From Croceitalea dokdonensis DOKDO 023 (GTDB taxonomy: Bacteria > Bacteroidota > Bacteroidia > Flavobacteriales > Flavobacteriaceae), in the NCBI RefSeq assembly GCF_001306415.1, contig NZ_LDJX01000001.1, positions 682,001 through 746,000 of the forward strand: a DNA stretch of 64,000 nt. The letters run 5' to 3'. The notes beneath the pieces were generated by a model that ran no database searches, was not told the DNA's origin, and saw nothing but the letters and a program-made list of their open reading frames with translations. Shown one piece after another: positions 7,925 through 17,469 of the stretch; within the stretch, counting starts at the first letter, position 1; every line of letters starts with the position of its first letter. A program made the position numbers and the translations under genes.

Positions 7925-8955
7925 GTACGAGTAAAACGGCATATGGTTTTGAGTTTGGTCTGCTTATTTTGGTGCTACTGTCCTCATTTCTTTTAAGTGT
8001 AAGTTTGGGAAGCGTAAGTATCCCTTTTTCGGATACGATAAAAATACTTGTTGGCGGCACGGTGGAAAATACCTCATGGCGTTATATCCTAATGGACTAT
8101 AGGTTACCTAAGGCGTTTACCGCAATTTTGGTAGGTGGCGGTTTGGCGGTAAGTGGTCTGGTGATGCAGACCTTATTTAGAAACCCTTTGGCAGGTCCGT
8201 TTGTATTGGGTATCAGCTCTGGGGCAAGCCTTGGGGCGGCAATGCTACTCATGGGTTCCGCCTTGTTTACTCGCTATATCTTCATGGAGACCGCCAATGA
8301 TATTAGTATGTCCGTTGCCGCGAGCCTAGGCAGTTTTTTGGTGTTGTCCATTGTTGTGACCATGGCCAATAAAGTACGTGACACCATGACCTTACTCATT
8401 ATCGGATTAATGTTTGGCAGTATTACGGCGGCATTGGTAAGCGTGCTTGCTTATTTTTCTGACGCCGCCCAGTTGCAACGCTTCATATTTTGGTCCTTTG
8501 GGTCTGTGGGAAGTTTGTCCTGGTCCCAAGTGGGCGTCCTTGCATGTACTGTGGCTGCTGGTTTAGTATGCGCAGTGCTTGCTATTAAAAGCTTAAACGC
8601 CTTGCTCATGGGAGAGCTTTATGCTAAAAGTCTTGGAGTACCTTTAAAAAAGTTCAAAACCTTAATTATTGTGGCCACAGGGCTTTTGGCTGGCGGGATA
8701 ACGGCATTCGCGGGACCAATTGCCTTTGTAGGGCTTGCCGTTCCTCATTTAACGCGACAGCTCATTACCACTATGGACCATCGTATTTTAATTCCAGCGG
8801 TGTTTTTATATGGGGCAATTCTAATGCTCTTATGTGATACGGTTTCACAACTGCCCAACTCAGCAAAAGTATTGCCCATCAACGCCATCACATCCCTTAT
8901 TGGGGCACCAGTGGTCATTTGGTTATTGGTCAGAAAAAGAAAACTTTTATTTTGA
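7921..8955 (+). CDS. btuC: FecCD/BtuC-type ABC transporter permease
   Basis: A 344-residue inner-membrane permease with about ten hydrophobic segments. Family signatures are visible: YRLPKAFTAILVGGGLAVSG near residue 60, QTLFRNPLAGPFVLGISSGA near 90, and near 250 the cytoplasmic loop GAITAFAGPIAFVGLAVPHL-like stretch (ITAFAGPIAFVGLAVPHLTR) that contacts the ATPase. It starts with an ATGA overlap to btuF and is followed two bases after its stop by the ATPase. It would form the transmembrane dimer of the corrinoid importer. Confidence 0.9.
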   Translation: MSTSKTAYGFEFGLLILVLLSSFLLSVSLGSVSIPFSDTIKILVGGTVENTSWRYILMDYRLPKAFTAILVGGGLAVSGLVMQTLFRNPLAGPFVLGISSGASLGAAMLLMGSALFTRYIFMETANDISMSVAASLGSFLVLSIVVTMANKVRDTMTLLIIGLMFGSITAALVSVLAYFSDAAQLQRFIFWSFGSVGSLSWSQVGVLACTVAAGLVCAVLAIKSLNALLMGELYAKSLGVPLKKFKTLIIVATGLLAGGITAFAGPIAFVGLAVPHLTRQLITTMDHRILIPAVFLYGAILMLLCDTVSQLPNSAKVLPINAITSLIGAPVVIWLLVRKRKLLF

Positions 8956-8956
8956 T

Positions 8957-9733
8957 ATGGATAAGCCTGTAAACGTTGTAACCAGTAAAGCCCTTGAAAT
9001 TGGCTATGGCAAGACCACGGTGGCCAAAAATATCAATTTTAGTGTGGCAGCCGGGGAACTATGTGCCATTGTGGGTATCAATGGTATCGGAAAGTCCACC
9101 TTGCTCAGAACCTTGGGTCATTTACAACCTAAAATCAGTGGCGAAATTTGGCAAGATGCAGAACAAATAGAAGCGTTAAAACCAGAAGCATTGGCCAGGA
9201 AAATAAGTGTGGTGCTTACGGAACCCCTTGCCAGCAAAAACCTCTCCGTTGCAGAACTGATTGGCCTGGGCAGGCAACCATATACCAACTGGATCGGCAG
9301 CTTAACGGAAAAGGACAAACAGCACGTCCAAGCTAGTATGGCAGCCTTGGAATTAACTGGATTAAAAGAACGCAAATGTCATGAACTAAGTGATGGGCAA
9401 TTGCAACGGGCGCTAATTGCGCGGGCCATGGCCCAGGATACACCTACCATCTTGCTGGACGAACCCACCTCCCATTTAGATTTACACCACAAGGTGCAGA
9501 TTTTAAAACTTTTAAAGGAGTTGGCAGATAACCACCATAAGACCATAGTATTTACCACCCATGAAATAGATTTGGCCATTCAGTTATGCGATAAGATTTT
9601 GGTGCTTAATGGAAAGTCCAACCCTTTTGGAAAGCCCCATGAATTAATAGCCCAGGGTGCTTTTGATGCCATTTTCCCCTCAGAAACCATTCAATTTGAT
9701 GCACAATCGGGTTCCTTCCGAATTAGAAAATAA
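8957..9733 (+). CDS. btuD: ABC transporter ATP-binding protein, BtuD-like
   Basis: A 258-residue ATPase. Walker A is GINGIGKSTLLRT, the Q-loop region is SVVLTEP, the signature is LSDGQLQRALIARAM, Walker B is TILLDEPTSHLDL, and the H-loop is FTTHEIDLA. I start at the ATG at 8957, one base after the permease stop; the frame is open upstream only because it overlaps the permease. It would power the BtuC-like permease. Order F-C-D and tight spacing indicate one transcript. Confidence 0.92.
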   Translation: MDKPVNVVTSKALEIGYGKTTVAKNINFSVAAGELCAIVGINGIGKSTLLRTLGHLQPKISGEIWQDAEQIEALKPEALARKISVVLTEPLASKNLSVAELIGLGRQPYTNWIGSLTEKDKQHVQASMAALELTGLKERKCHELSDGQLQRALIARAMAQDTPTILLDEPTSHLDLHHKVQILKLLKELADNHHKTIVFTTHEIDLAIQLCDKILVLNGKSNPFGKPHELIAQGAFDAIFPSETIQFDAQSGSFRIRK

Positions 9734-9835
9734 ACTGCTATTCCAAAAGGAACCAATAAAACATATTATGGTTTTTACATGCCCCACCATGGTGTTACCA
9801 CACTTCATAGTATCTTTATCCAAGAAATACAGCGT

Positions 9836-11182
9836 ATGAATCCTGAATTAATTTATTTATTGATTGCCCTGTTGGCGATGGCAGTTGGTGCGTTTTTGGG
9901 CATTTATATCCAAAAACTAAAAACAAAATCAACCGAAAGTGTTTGGGCAGAACGTGAGCAACAGCTACATACGTCCATTAAAGATTTAAACACCAAGTTA
10001 TTACAGGTTGATGGGGAAAAACAACAGCTCATTTTGGAGCGGGAGCAAAAAAGCAACCAACTAGTGCGATATGAAGCGGAATTGGCTAACCTGCGGTTAA
10101 AAAATGAGGAATCCAAAGCAGAGGTAGAAAAATTACAAGAAAAATTCACCAAGGAATTTGAAAACCTAGCCAACAAAATATTGGATGAAAAAAGCAACAA
10201 GTTTACCGAGCAGAACCAAAAGAACATCAAGCAGATATTAAGTCCTTTACAGGAAAAGATTCAACTTTTTGAAAAAAAGGTAGAAGACACCCAAAAGGAA
10301 AATATCACCATACATTCCGCCTTAAAAGAGCAACTGCACCAACTACAAAACCAAAACCTGAAAATTACCCAAGAGGCGGAAAACCTGACCAAAGCCCTTA
10401 AAGGGGATAGTAAAATGCAAGGAAATTGGGGGGAACTGGTGCTGGAACGTGTTCTGGAAAAATCCGGATTGGAAAAGGACAGGGAGTATAACGTTCAACA
10501 GAGTTTTCAACGGGAAGATGGTTCACGGGTGCTCCCAGATGTGATCATTAATTTACCTGATGGCAAAAAAATGATAGTGGACTCCAAGGTCTCTTTAACG
10601 GATTACGAAAGATTTGTTAATGCAGATGAAGATACCAAAGAACAACACCTTAAAAATCACATCAATTCCCTTAGAAAACATGTAGAACAACTTTCTGCCA
10701 AGAAATACGAGGATTTGTATGAAATGGAAAGCCCTGATTTTGTATTGCTCTTCGTTCCCATAGAACCAGCCTTTGCCGTTGCCATTAACCAAGATAATTC
10801 CCTCTACAACAAGGCATTTGAAAAAAACATCGTTATTGTCACACCTGCGACGCTCTTGGCCACGTTAAGGACCATAGACACCATGTGGAACAATGAAAAG
10901 CAACAAAAGAATGCCCTTGAAATTGCAAGACAAGCTGGAGCTTTATACGATAAGTTTGAAGGGTTTGTGACAGACCTCACCAAGGTTGGCAAAAAAATGG
11001 ACGAGGCAAAAACAGAGTACCGTGGCGCCATGAACAAATTGGTGGAAGGCCGCGGCAATATTGTTACCAGTATTGAAAAACTGAAAAAAATGGGGGCTAA
11101 AGCTAAAAAATCCCTTCCTGAACCCATTTTAAAACGGGCAGAGCCCCAGGATACCATAGAAGAACCTAAATTGAAATTATAG
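9836..11182 (+). CDS. rmuC: DNA recombination protein RmuC
   Basis: A 448-residue RmuC homologue. It opens with a transmembrane anchor (LIYLLIALLAMAVGAFLGIY), continues with a long coiled coil (residues about 30-190, heptads rich in E, K, Q) and then the nuclease-like domain: MQGNWGELVLERVLE, VLPDVIINLPDGKKMIVDSK (a PD-(D/E)xK-type core) and VLLFVPIEPAFAVAI. RmuC limits inversions at short inverted repeats in E. coli. The start is at 9836 because earlier in-frame codons precede the membrane anchor without support. A small membrane protein follows six bases later. Confidence 0.92.
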   Translation: MNPELIYLLIALLAMAVGAFLGIYIQKLKTKSTESVWAEREQQLHTSIKDLNTKLLQVDGEKQQLILEREQKSNQLVRYEAELANLRLKNEESKAEVEKLQEKFTKEFENLANKILDEKSNKFTEQNQKNIKQILSPLQEKIQLFEKKVEDTQKENITIHSALKEQLHQLQNQNLKITQEAENLTKALKGDSKMQGNWGELVLERVLEKSGLEKDREYNVQQSFQREDGSRVLPDVIINLPDGKKMIVDSKVSLTDYERFVNADEDTKEQHLKNHINSLRKHVEQLSAKKYEDLYEMESPDFVLLFVPIEPAFAVAINQDNSLYNKAFEKNIVIVTPATLLATLRTIDTMWNNEKQQKNALEIARQAGALYDKFEGFVTDLTKVGKKMDEAKTEYRGAMNKLVEGRGNIVTSIEKLKKMGAKAKKSLPEPILKRAEPQDTIEEPKLKL

Positions 11183-11187
11183 AATAA

Positions 11188-11556
11188 ATGCGCAAGGTTA
11201 TATTTTTATTGTTATCGGCGGCACTGCTGGGAATGGCAGGGTATTTTGCCTTTATTTATTATGTCCCTTTCAGCGAGGGCTACCGTTCTGGGGAATTGAT
11301 CAAATTTAGCCGTAAAGGAGTTTTGGCCAAAACATGGGAAGGAGAGATCAGTAAGGGTATATCCGGGGCACAGATATTTCATTTTTCTGTTGAAGATGGA
11401 GAAAAGGAAGTGATTCAAGAGCTCAAAAAGCTACAAGGACAGTACGTAAAAGTGACGTACAAGGAACGTTATGGAACCTTCTTTTGGCTTGGGGACACTA
11501 AACATTTTATTATTGAAGTAACTCCAGAAAAATCTCCACATTTTGGAAACCGATAA
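11188..11556 (+). CDS. conserved small membrane-anchored protein
   Basis: A 122-residue protein with one N-terminal membrane segment (VIFLLLSAALLGMAGYFAF) and a periplasmic domain containing YYVPFSEGYRSGELIKFSRKG and TWEGEISKGI. This family is conserved in Flavobacteriia and I recall it being mislabelled as 6-phosphogluconate dehydrogenase in databases, but nothing in the sequence supports an enzyme. It sits between rmuC and a thioesterase, overlapping the latter by 14 bases, so it is probably in the same transcript. Function unknown. Confidence 0.75.
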   Translation: MRKVIFLLLSAALLGMAGYFAFIYYVPFSEGYRSGELIKFSRKGVLAKTWEGEISKGISGAQIFHFSVEDGEKEVIQELKKLQGQYVKVTYKERYGTFFWLGDTKHFIIEVTPEKSPHFGNR

Positions 11557-12100
11557 AAAGCTATTTAAATCCCCAGAGGAATCACGGGTCTCCATCACCG
11601 AATTAATGCAACCTTCGCACTCTAATTTTGGGGGCAAGGTACATGGAGGGTATATCCTAAGCCTCATGGATCAAATAGCGTTTGCTTGCGCCTCCAAACA
11701 TTCACAGCGATACTGCGTTACGGCTTCGGTCAACCGTGTAGATTTTCTAAATCCTGTGGAGGTAGGGGATTTACTCACCCTAAAGGCATCCATCAATTAT
11801 ACGGGAAAAACCTCTATGGTCGTTGGGGTGCGGGTAGAATCTGAAAATGTCATCACGGGGAAAAAGACCCACTGCAACTCCTCTTATTTGACTATGGTGG
11901 CAAAAGCGGAAAATGGCGGGAACAGCCCAATTCCGGGACTTTTAATTACCACAAAAAATGAAATGCGACGCTTTGCCAGAAGTAAGGAACGTAAGCAATC
12001 TGCCTTTGACCGTGATTCTAAGTATGACAACAATAATTTCCGACCCCAAGATTACCTGCAGTTCTTGGAAGGTGAAAACCTTAAGCTGGACCTACTATAG
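11543..12100 (+). CDS. acyl-CoA thioesterase (hotdog fold)
   Basis: A 185-residue hotdog-fold thioesterase. The diagnostic stretch is NFGGKVHGGYILSLMDQIAF (residues about 28-47), with the Asp of MDQ as the likely catalytic acid, followed by CVTASVNRVDFLNPVEVGDLL and INYTGKTSMVVGVRV. It would hydrolyse acyl-CoA to free acid and CoA in the cytoplasm. The C-terminal 50 residues are basic and probably disordered. It overlaps the upstream gene by 14 bases, and its last 6 bases overlap the convergent pgl gene. Confidence 0.88.
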   Translation: METDKKLFKSPEESRVSITELMQPSHSNFGGKVHGGYILSLMDQIAFACASKHSQRYCVTASVNRVDFLNPVEVGDLLTLKASINYTGKTSMVVGVRVESENVITGKKTHCNSSYLTMVAKAENGGNSPIPGLLITTKNEMRRFARSKERKQSAFDRDSKYDNNNFRPQDYLQFLEGENLKLDLL

Positions 12101-12805
12101 TTGGGAAGCGGCAGCCTTATCCATAAACCAACTTAGTCTACCGGATTTTGGCTGTACCAAACTGGCTGGATAGCGCTCGTATCCCTTCGCTTTCTTTTGG
12201 ATGATGCGCGCTTTTTCCGCCTTTGCCCCGCCTGTAACCAAAAACACCACCTCTTTGGCCCGGTTGATTACGGTACCGGTGATACTAATCCTTTTTTGAG
12301 CGGTTTCCGGATGTCTGGCCACAACACAATGGTCTGCAGCCTCCCACAGGCTTATTTCATCGGGAAAAATGGAGGCGGTGTGCCCGTCATCTCCCATACC
12401 CAAGATAACCATGTCAAATTGGGGAACGCCATCCACGCGGTCCAAATTAATTTCCAACAGATTGGCATAGCGCATGGCCTCTCCTTTAGCATCATTCTCT
12501 CCCAGAATTCTATGGATGTTTTCCCTAGGGACCTCAATTTTGGAAAACAAGTGGTCCATGGTCATTTTATAATTGCTCTGTTCATCGGTAGGAGGCACAC
12601 AACGCTCATCTCCCCAATAGAAATGGATGGTGCTCCAGTCTATTTTTTCTCCGTACTCTTTGGCCAACACATCAAAAATGAGCTTTGGCGTACTTCCGCC
12701 AGAGAGCGCGAGATGAAATTCTTTCCTTCCCTTGACCGCATGGGCAAAATAGGAAGCAAATTCTTGGGCAACGTCTTGCCTATCCGGATATATATTTACT
12801 TTCAT
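12095..12805 (-). CDS. pgl: 6-phosphogluconolactonase
   Basis: A 236-residue 6-phosphogluconolactonase of the SOL/DevB type: ALSGGSTPKLIFDVLAKEYG near residue 33, HFYWGDERCVPPTDEQSNYK near 65, and GMGDDGHTASIFPD near 140 with the family His. It hydrolyses 6-phosphoglucono-lactone in the oxidative pentose phosphate pathway. It lies 95 bases downstream of the cytochrome biogenesis gene on the same strand. The usual partner glucose-6-phosphate dehydrogenase is not next to it here. Confidence 0.93.
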   Translation of the reverse strand: MKVNIYPDRQDVAQEFASYFAHAVKGRKEFHLALSGGSTPKLIFDVLAKEYGEKIDWSTIHFYWGDERCVPPTDEQSNYKMTMDHLFSKIEVPRENIHRILGENDAKGEAMRYANLLEINLDRVDGVPQFDMVILGMGDDGHTASIFPDEISLWEAADHCVVARHPETAQKRISITGTVINRAKEVVFLVTGGAKAEKARIIQKKAKGYERYPASLVQPKSGRLSWFMDKAAASQL

Positions 12806-12900
12806 CTCTCTTTAATTTTAATATGGTTAGATGGGTATGCCATCATCCGATCATGACCTTTGAACAGACATGGAAAAGCCTACCATTACATAGGCCAGAA

Positions 12901-15900
12901 TCATTTTTTTGCATAGTTCACCTTGTATCGCCATAGGCTCAAACCGCCCAACACCAAAACACCTAATACAGCATACCAAACAAATGAAGGAGTAATTACC
13001 TGATCACCACTGGCATAACTGTGTAATCCAACAAGGTAGAAATTTACCCCAAAATAGGTCATCATAATGCTGGCAAAGGCTACCACACTGGCAAAATTGA
13101 ACAACCAACTACTTCTCATACCGGGTACCAAGCGCATATGGAGTACAAAAGCGTAGATCATAATGGATATCAATGCCCAAGTTTCCTTAGGGTCCCAGCC
13201 CCAATAACGCCCCCAGCTTTCATTGGCCCATTGCCCGCCCAAGAAGTTCCCTATGGTCAACATAATCAAGCCAACCGTCAACGAAAGTTCATTAATAATG
13301 GTCAGTTCTTTTAGGTTGAGTTCCATACGCTTTTTATTCTTCTTATTGGTCAATAAAATAAGAATAAGACAGACCACCCCTAAAATCATCCCTACGGTAA
13401 GCGGACCATAACTCCCTACAATTACGGCAACGTGGATCATTAACCAATAACTATCCAGAACGGGTTGCAAATTGGCTATGGAAGGATCTACCCAACTCTG
13501 GTGGGCTATCCATAATAACATGGAAGTGACAAAGGCGCTGGCGGCAATGGTCATCTCACTCTTGCGCCCAAAGGCAAGGCCCATGGCCATGGTGGCCCAG
13601 GAGACGTATAAGATACTTTCATAAGCATCGCTCCAAGGAGCGTGGCCAGAAATATACCAACGTAAGATCAATCCCGCTGTATGCCAGATAAACATCAGGA
13701 TAATGGTCCCTTTTAAGAAGTAACTGCCCACGCTCCAAATTTCCCGATCCTTAAAAATCTTGAATACCAAAATAAAGAACAACAAGGCCCCAACAAGAAC
13801 ATAATATTGGTATAAGCGGTTAAAAATATCCAACTTGTTGTAAATAATTTCAGTGGCTATTTTTTTGTCCGATGGGAGTACCTCCGACCCATGGTTCTTT
13901 TGGTTCTGTTTAAAGGCCTCCAATAATTTATCGGCTTCCGTGTAATCGTTGGTTACTATGGCCTTACGTACCGTATTTAAATAATATGGAAGGCCATTGT
14001 TCATGAAATTGGCGTAAAGGGAATCTGAGACCTGAAAGTCCCCACTCCTAAATTCCAGGGGTGAAATCCATTTGTTGTTCTCATCATTTAACAAGGGAAA
14101 TATCTTAACAATACCACCGCTCAACGCCAAGTTTAAAAGTGCCAAACGTTCGTTGACCTTTTTAAAATCCTTCTGAAAATTATTGGGATTGTTGGTAGAC
14201 GTAGCCTCCTCCATATAAGGCTTTAGCTTGTACATTCCTGTGGCATCAAAGAAATCCGTTGCCTTCACAAATTTCTGTTTGGCGGGCACACCCACAATTT
14301 CCCGGATACTGTCATTTTCCTTTTTGCCCAAGTATATGAACTCGGTATTGTACCAAGCGGGCGGATTTAACATCATGGAGATGAACACTTGATCTGGGTT
14401 CATTCCCTTAAATTCGTTCTTACCGCTTAATTTTCGCAACAGCTCAGAAGAGAAGGTGTGTATGGGTTTCATCCTGCCGCCTTCGTCTTGTATGACCAAG
14501 GCACCAAACTTATCTGAGTGTTCTTTGCTGACCGTTGTGGACGCCAATACGGAATCTATTTGGGCCTTTGTTGGCAAGCGACTATCATGCTCATGATTCT
14601 CTTGGGCCTGCAAGCCTAACAAGCCAAATAAAAGCAATCCGGAACTTAACGCCGCTTTTTTCTTTTTTACTTTTCCAAGGGATTTGGCAAGTTCTTTAAA
14701 CCTTGTTTTTCCAAAGAACATGATACCCATTAAACCTGCATAGAGTAAAAAGTAGCCAACATACGTTATCCAGGTCCCCCATTGGTCATGGTTTACAGAT
14801 AGTACGGTACCCTTCTCATCTGGGTCAAAGCTAGCCTGAAAAAAACGATAGCCCCTGTGGTCAAGCACATGATTCATAAAAATATCGTAGTCAAAGGGTT
14901 GCTCATCCTCAACGGTAACCTTGCTCATGAACGATTTGTAGCTAGCCTCTGTACCTGGATATTTTTCGGCGATGAAATCATTAAGTTTCATGTGAAAAGG
15001 CAGTTCGTAAATTTTTGAACCATAAGCCAATGCAAAATCCAACCCTCCAACTTGAAACTTATCACTGAACTCAGCCGTACCCTTACTGCCCAATAATCTC
15101 TTTTCAATGGTCTCCCCATTAGAGGTCACGGAAACCACCAGGGCATCCAAGGTTTGTTTTGTAATTTCCGCTTCCGGCACCTTAACTACACCATACTTGC
15201 CTTTTATCAGTGGTTCCGGAATCACAAATTGCATGTTGGCCATGTTGTACAGCGATCGCAACTGCAATTGTTGTAAACTGTCCTTGGCAACCTGTCCTTT
15301 AAACTGATCGGCCATACGCATAAAATCGCCCTCAAATGGGGTAGAAATCATGTAGGTACTGTCTGAGGTAAAAATATTGATGGCGCCGTCCGTTTGTGCA
15401 TTTAGTGCAAACAGCACATTATGAATGCTTGCCACTTCGCCGTCTTCCAAATAATGCTCATGCCGCTGTCCGTCTCCAGCCTCCACTATTTTTAGATAGT
15501 TCTTGCCATTTTCATCCGGAATCAAGCCTTCTTTTGCCCCCCTAATAAAACCTTTATAGGCAATGGTGAACGGTTGTCCGTTAAAATCCTCTTGCCACGG
15601 CAGGTTACTTCGCTTGCCTTCCGGAGTTACCAAAATTGGATGCTGCAAGGTCTTTCGCATCATCTGTCCATTTAAATCCCCATCTACATAAGCCGTCAGG
15701 TAGGTCTTATCAGAATAAAAGACATTTTCTGATGCCCCTTCCCTAATGGGCATCATGCCTTCATAACTGATGTATCTGGTCACAAATGCACCAACAATAA
15801 TGAGTATCCAAGATAAGTGTAAGGTTAATACCGGCCATTTTTTCCATTGCAACAATTTGTACCTGTAAATGTTGCCCACAAAATTTATGACAAAGAATAC

Positions 15901-16065
15901 CATGATCACTTCAAACCATCTGGCATTGTAAATATAAATTCTCGCGGTATCGGTACTGTAGGCACTTTCAACAAAGGTGCCCACTCCCATAGCGGCTGCA
16001 AAAACCAAGAAGAGCACGGCCATTAACTTTGTGGAGAAAAGGGACTTTTTAAGTAACTCTAACAT
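12901..16065 (-). CDS. ccsBA: cytochrome c biogenesis protein, ResB-CcsA fusion
   Basis: A 1054-residue integral membrane protein joining ResB/CcsB (N-terminal half, membrane segments near residues 10-110 and 445-465 with a large periplasmic part) and CcsA (C-terminal third, many membrane segments). The haem-handling WWD motif is intact (GRYWGWDPKETWALISI, residues about 960-976), and conserved His residues flank it. This is a System II haem lyase delivering haem to periplasmic apocytochrome c; the fused form is usual in Bacteroidota and epsilonproteobacteria. A second long periplasmic insertion (about 490-750) separates the halves. Confidence 0.93.
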   Translation of the reverse strand: MLELLKKSLFSTKLMAVLFLVFAAAMGVGTFVESAYSTDTARIYIYNARWFEVIMVFFVINFVGNIYRYKLLQWKKWPVLTLHLSWILIIVGAFVTRYISYEGMMPIREGASENVFYSDKTYLTAYVDGDLNGQMMRKTLQHPILVTPEGKRSNLPWQEDFNGQPFTIAYKGFIRGAKEGLIPDENGKNYLKIVEAGDGQRHEHYLEDGEVASIHNVLFALNAQTDGAINIFTSDSTYMISTPFEGDFMRMADQFKGQVAKDSLQQLQLRSLYNMANMQFVIPEPLIKGKYGVVKVPEAEITKQTLDALVVSVTSNGETIEKRLLGSKGTAEFSDKFQVGGLDFALAYGSKIYELPFHMKLNDFIAEKYPGTEASYKSFMSKVTVEDEQPFDYDIFMNHVLDHRGYRFFQASFDPDEKGTVLSVNHDQWGTWITYVGYFLLYAGLMGIMFFGKTRFKELAKSLGKVKKKKAALSSGLLLFGLLGLQAQENHEHDSRLPTKAQIDSVLASTTVSKEHSDKFGALVIQDEGGRMKPIHTFSSELLRKLSGKNEFKGMNPDQVFISMMLNPPAWYNTEFIYLGKKENDSIREIVGVPAKQKFVKATDFFDATGMYKLKPYMEEATSTNNPNNFQKDFKKVNERLALLNLALSGGIVKIFPLLNDENNKWISPLEFRSGDFQVSDSLYANFMNNGLPYYLNTVRKAIVTNDYTEADKLLEAFKQNQKNHGSEVLPSDKKIATEIIYNKLDIFNRLYQYYVLVGALLFFILVFKIFKDREIWSVGSYFLKGTIILMFIWHTAGLILRWYISGHAPWSDAYESILYVSWATMAMGLAFGRKSEMTIAASAFVTSMLLWIAHQSWVDPSIANLQPVLDSYWLMIHVAVIVGSYGPLTVGMILGVVCLILILLTNKKNKKRMELNLKELTIINELSLTVGLIMLTIGNFLGGQWANESWGRYWGWDPKETWALISIMIYAFVLHMRLVPGMRSSWLFNFASVVAFASIMMTYFGVNFYLVGLHSYASGDQVITPSFVWYAVLGVLVLGGLSLWRYKVNYAKK

Positions 16066-16196
16066 AGGCGTGGGTCTTTGGCTTGCAAAAATAGTGCCTT
16101 TAAAGTGATTTCCATGGCCTTAGACAGCAAGAAAAGATTGAACAAAATTGTTAATTATTTATAAATGACACTCACATCAAGTTTGTACTTTTGGGT

Positions 16197-16958
16197 ATGC
16201 TTTCAGTAGTGATTTTAGGCACCGGGAATGTGGCTTTTCATTTAGCCAAAGTTTTGAGCTCCAATAATAGCGTGGAATTGCTCCAGGTTTATGGCAGAAA
16301 CAAGACCAAGCTCCAGGCATTTGAGCCCTTTTGCGATACTACGGACAACCTTGGTAAACTAGCGGCCGCAGCGATATACCTGGTTGCCGTAAGCGATGGG
16401 GCCATTACAGCGCTTACACAACAATTGGCCGGTTTGGATGGTGTCGTGGCACATACCTCTGGAGCGGTATCCCTAGAAGTAATTGATCATCCGCGGCCCG
16501 GGGTATTTTATCCCTTACAAACGTTTACCAGGGACAAAAAAATACCATTTGCAGAGGTCCCCATTTGTTTAGAGGCAAGGCATCCCAATGACCTTAGGCT
16601 ACTTGCCCAATTGGCGGGGAAGCTTTCTGGGGCAGTTCACCGCATAGATTCCGCTCAAAGAAGGCAGTTACATCTTGCCGCTATTTGGGTAAATAATTTT
16701 ACCAACCATTTGCTGTACATTGGGCAACAACTGTGCGAGGAAAAAGGACTTTCGTTTTCCCTTCTACAGCCATTAATTCAAGAAACCGTGGATAAAATAC
16801 AGCAATTATCCCCAAAAGAGGCACAGACGGGGCCGGCTCGCAGACGGGATGTCCAGACGATACAAACACATTTGGATATCTTGGAAGCACCCCTACAAAA
16901 AAAAATATATCAATTGTTAAGCGAATCCATCAAATCAACCTATGAAAAAGAGTTATAA
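16197..16958 (+). CDS. Rossmann-like and DUF2520 domain protein
   Basis: A 253-residue two-domain protein. The N-terminal Rossmann fold shows VILGTGNVAFHLAKVL (nucleotide-binding glycine loop), and the C-terminal DUF2520 helical domain contains LHLAAIWVNNFTNHLLYIG. It resembles pyrroline-5-carboxylate reductase-like oxidoreductases; its substrate is unknown. The start is the ATG at 16197; a TTG two codons earlier is also in frame. A TACTTTTG -7-like element at 16186-16193 lies only three bases before the ATG, so transcripts could be almost leaderless. It overlaps the KdsC-like gene by 17 bases. Confidence 0.85.
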   Translation: MLSVVILGTGNVAFHLAKVLSSNNSVELLQVYGRNKTKLQAFEPFCDTTDNLGKLAAAAIYLVAVSDGAITALTQQLAGLDGVVAHTSGAVSLEVIDHPRPGVFYPLQTFTRDKKIPFAEVPICLEARHPNDLRLLAQLAGKLSGAVHRIDSAQRRQLHLAAIWVNNFTNHLLYIGQQLCEEKGLSFSLLQPLIQETVDKIQQLSPKEAQTGPARRRDVQTIQTHLDILEAPLQKKIYQLLSESIKSTYEKEL

Positions 16959-17469
16959 AGAATTTTTAAGCCAGATAGACACCTTTATTTTTGACGTGGA
17001 CGGTGTATTTACAGATGGTTCCGTGCTTATAGATACCAAAGGTGAAATGCTTAGAAAGATGAACGTTAAGGATGGCTATGCCCTAAAAACTGCATTGGAC
17101 AAAGGGTATCGCGTCTGTATTATCTCTGGCGGAACCAACGAAGGGGTTAGGCAGCGTTTTAAGGGATTGGGGGTGACGGATATTTACTTGGGGGCGCACC
17201 ATAAAATGGATGCCCTGGAGGAATATATGGATATTTACAACATTACACACGGGCAGATGCTGTATATGGGTGACGATCTCCCAGATATACCTCCCATGCA
17301 ACATGTTGCCTTGGCCTGCTGTCCCCAAAACGCCGTGCCAGAGGTAAAAGCGGTGAGCGATTACATTAGCCATAAAAACGGGGGCGAAGGCTGCGTTAGG
17401 GATGTGTTGGAGCAGGTATTAAAAGTGCGCGGCGACTGGAATTCTAATTTTAGTGCTGCAAATGATTAA
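16942..17469 (+). CDS. HAD hydrolase, KdsC-like Kdo-8-phosphate phosphatase
   Basis: A 175-residue type C0 HAD phosphatase without a cap domain. Motif I is FIFDVDGVFTDG, motif II lies in VCIISGG, and motif III/IV is YMGDDLPDIPPM. Length and motifs match KdsC, which releases phosphate from Kdo-8-phosphate during lipopolysaccharide inner-core synthesis. It overlaps both neighbours (DUF2520 by 17 bases and maf by 17 bases), indicating a coupled operon. Confidence 0.88.
   Translation: MKKSYKEFLSQIDTFIFDVDGVFTDGSVLIDTKGEMLRKMNVKDGYALKTALDKGYRVCIISGGTNEGVRQRFKGLGVTDIYLGAHHKMDALEEYMDIYNITHGQMLYMGDDLPDIPPMQHVALACCPQNAVPEVKAVSDYISHKNGGEGCVRDVLEQVLKVRGDWNSNFSAAND

Noticed and set aside
11188-11556. 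6-phosphogluconate dehydrogenase
   Set aside because: It is a 122-residue single-anchor protein with no dehydrogenase fold; proximity to pgl is coincidental.
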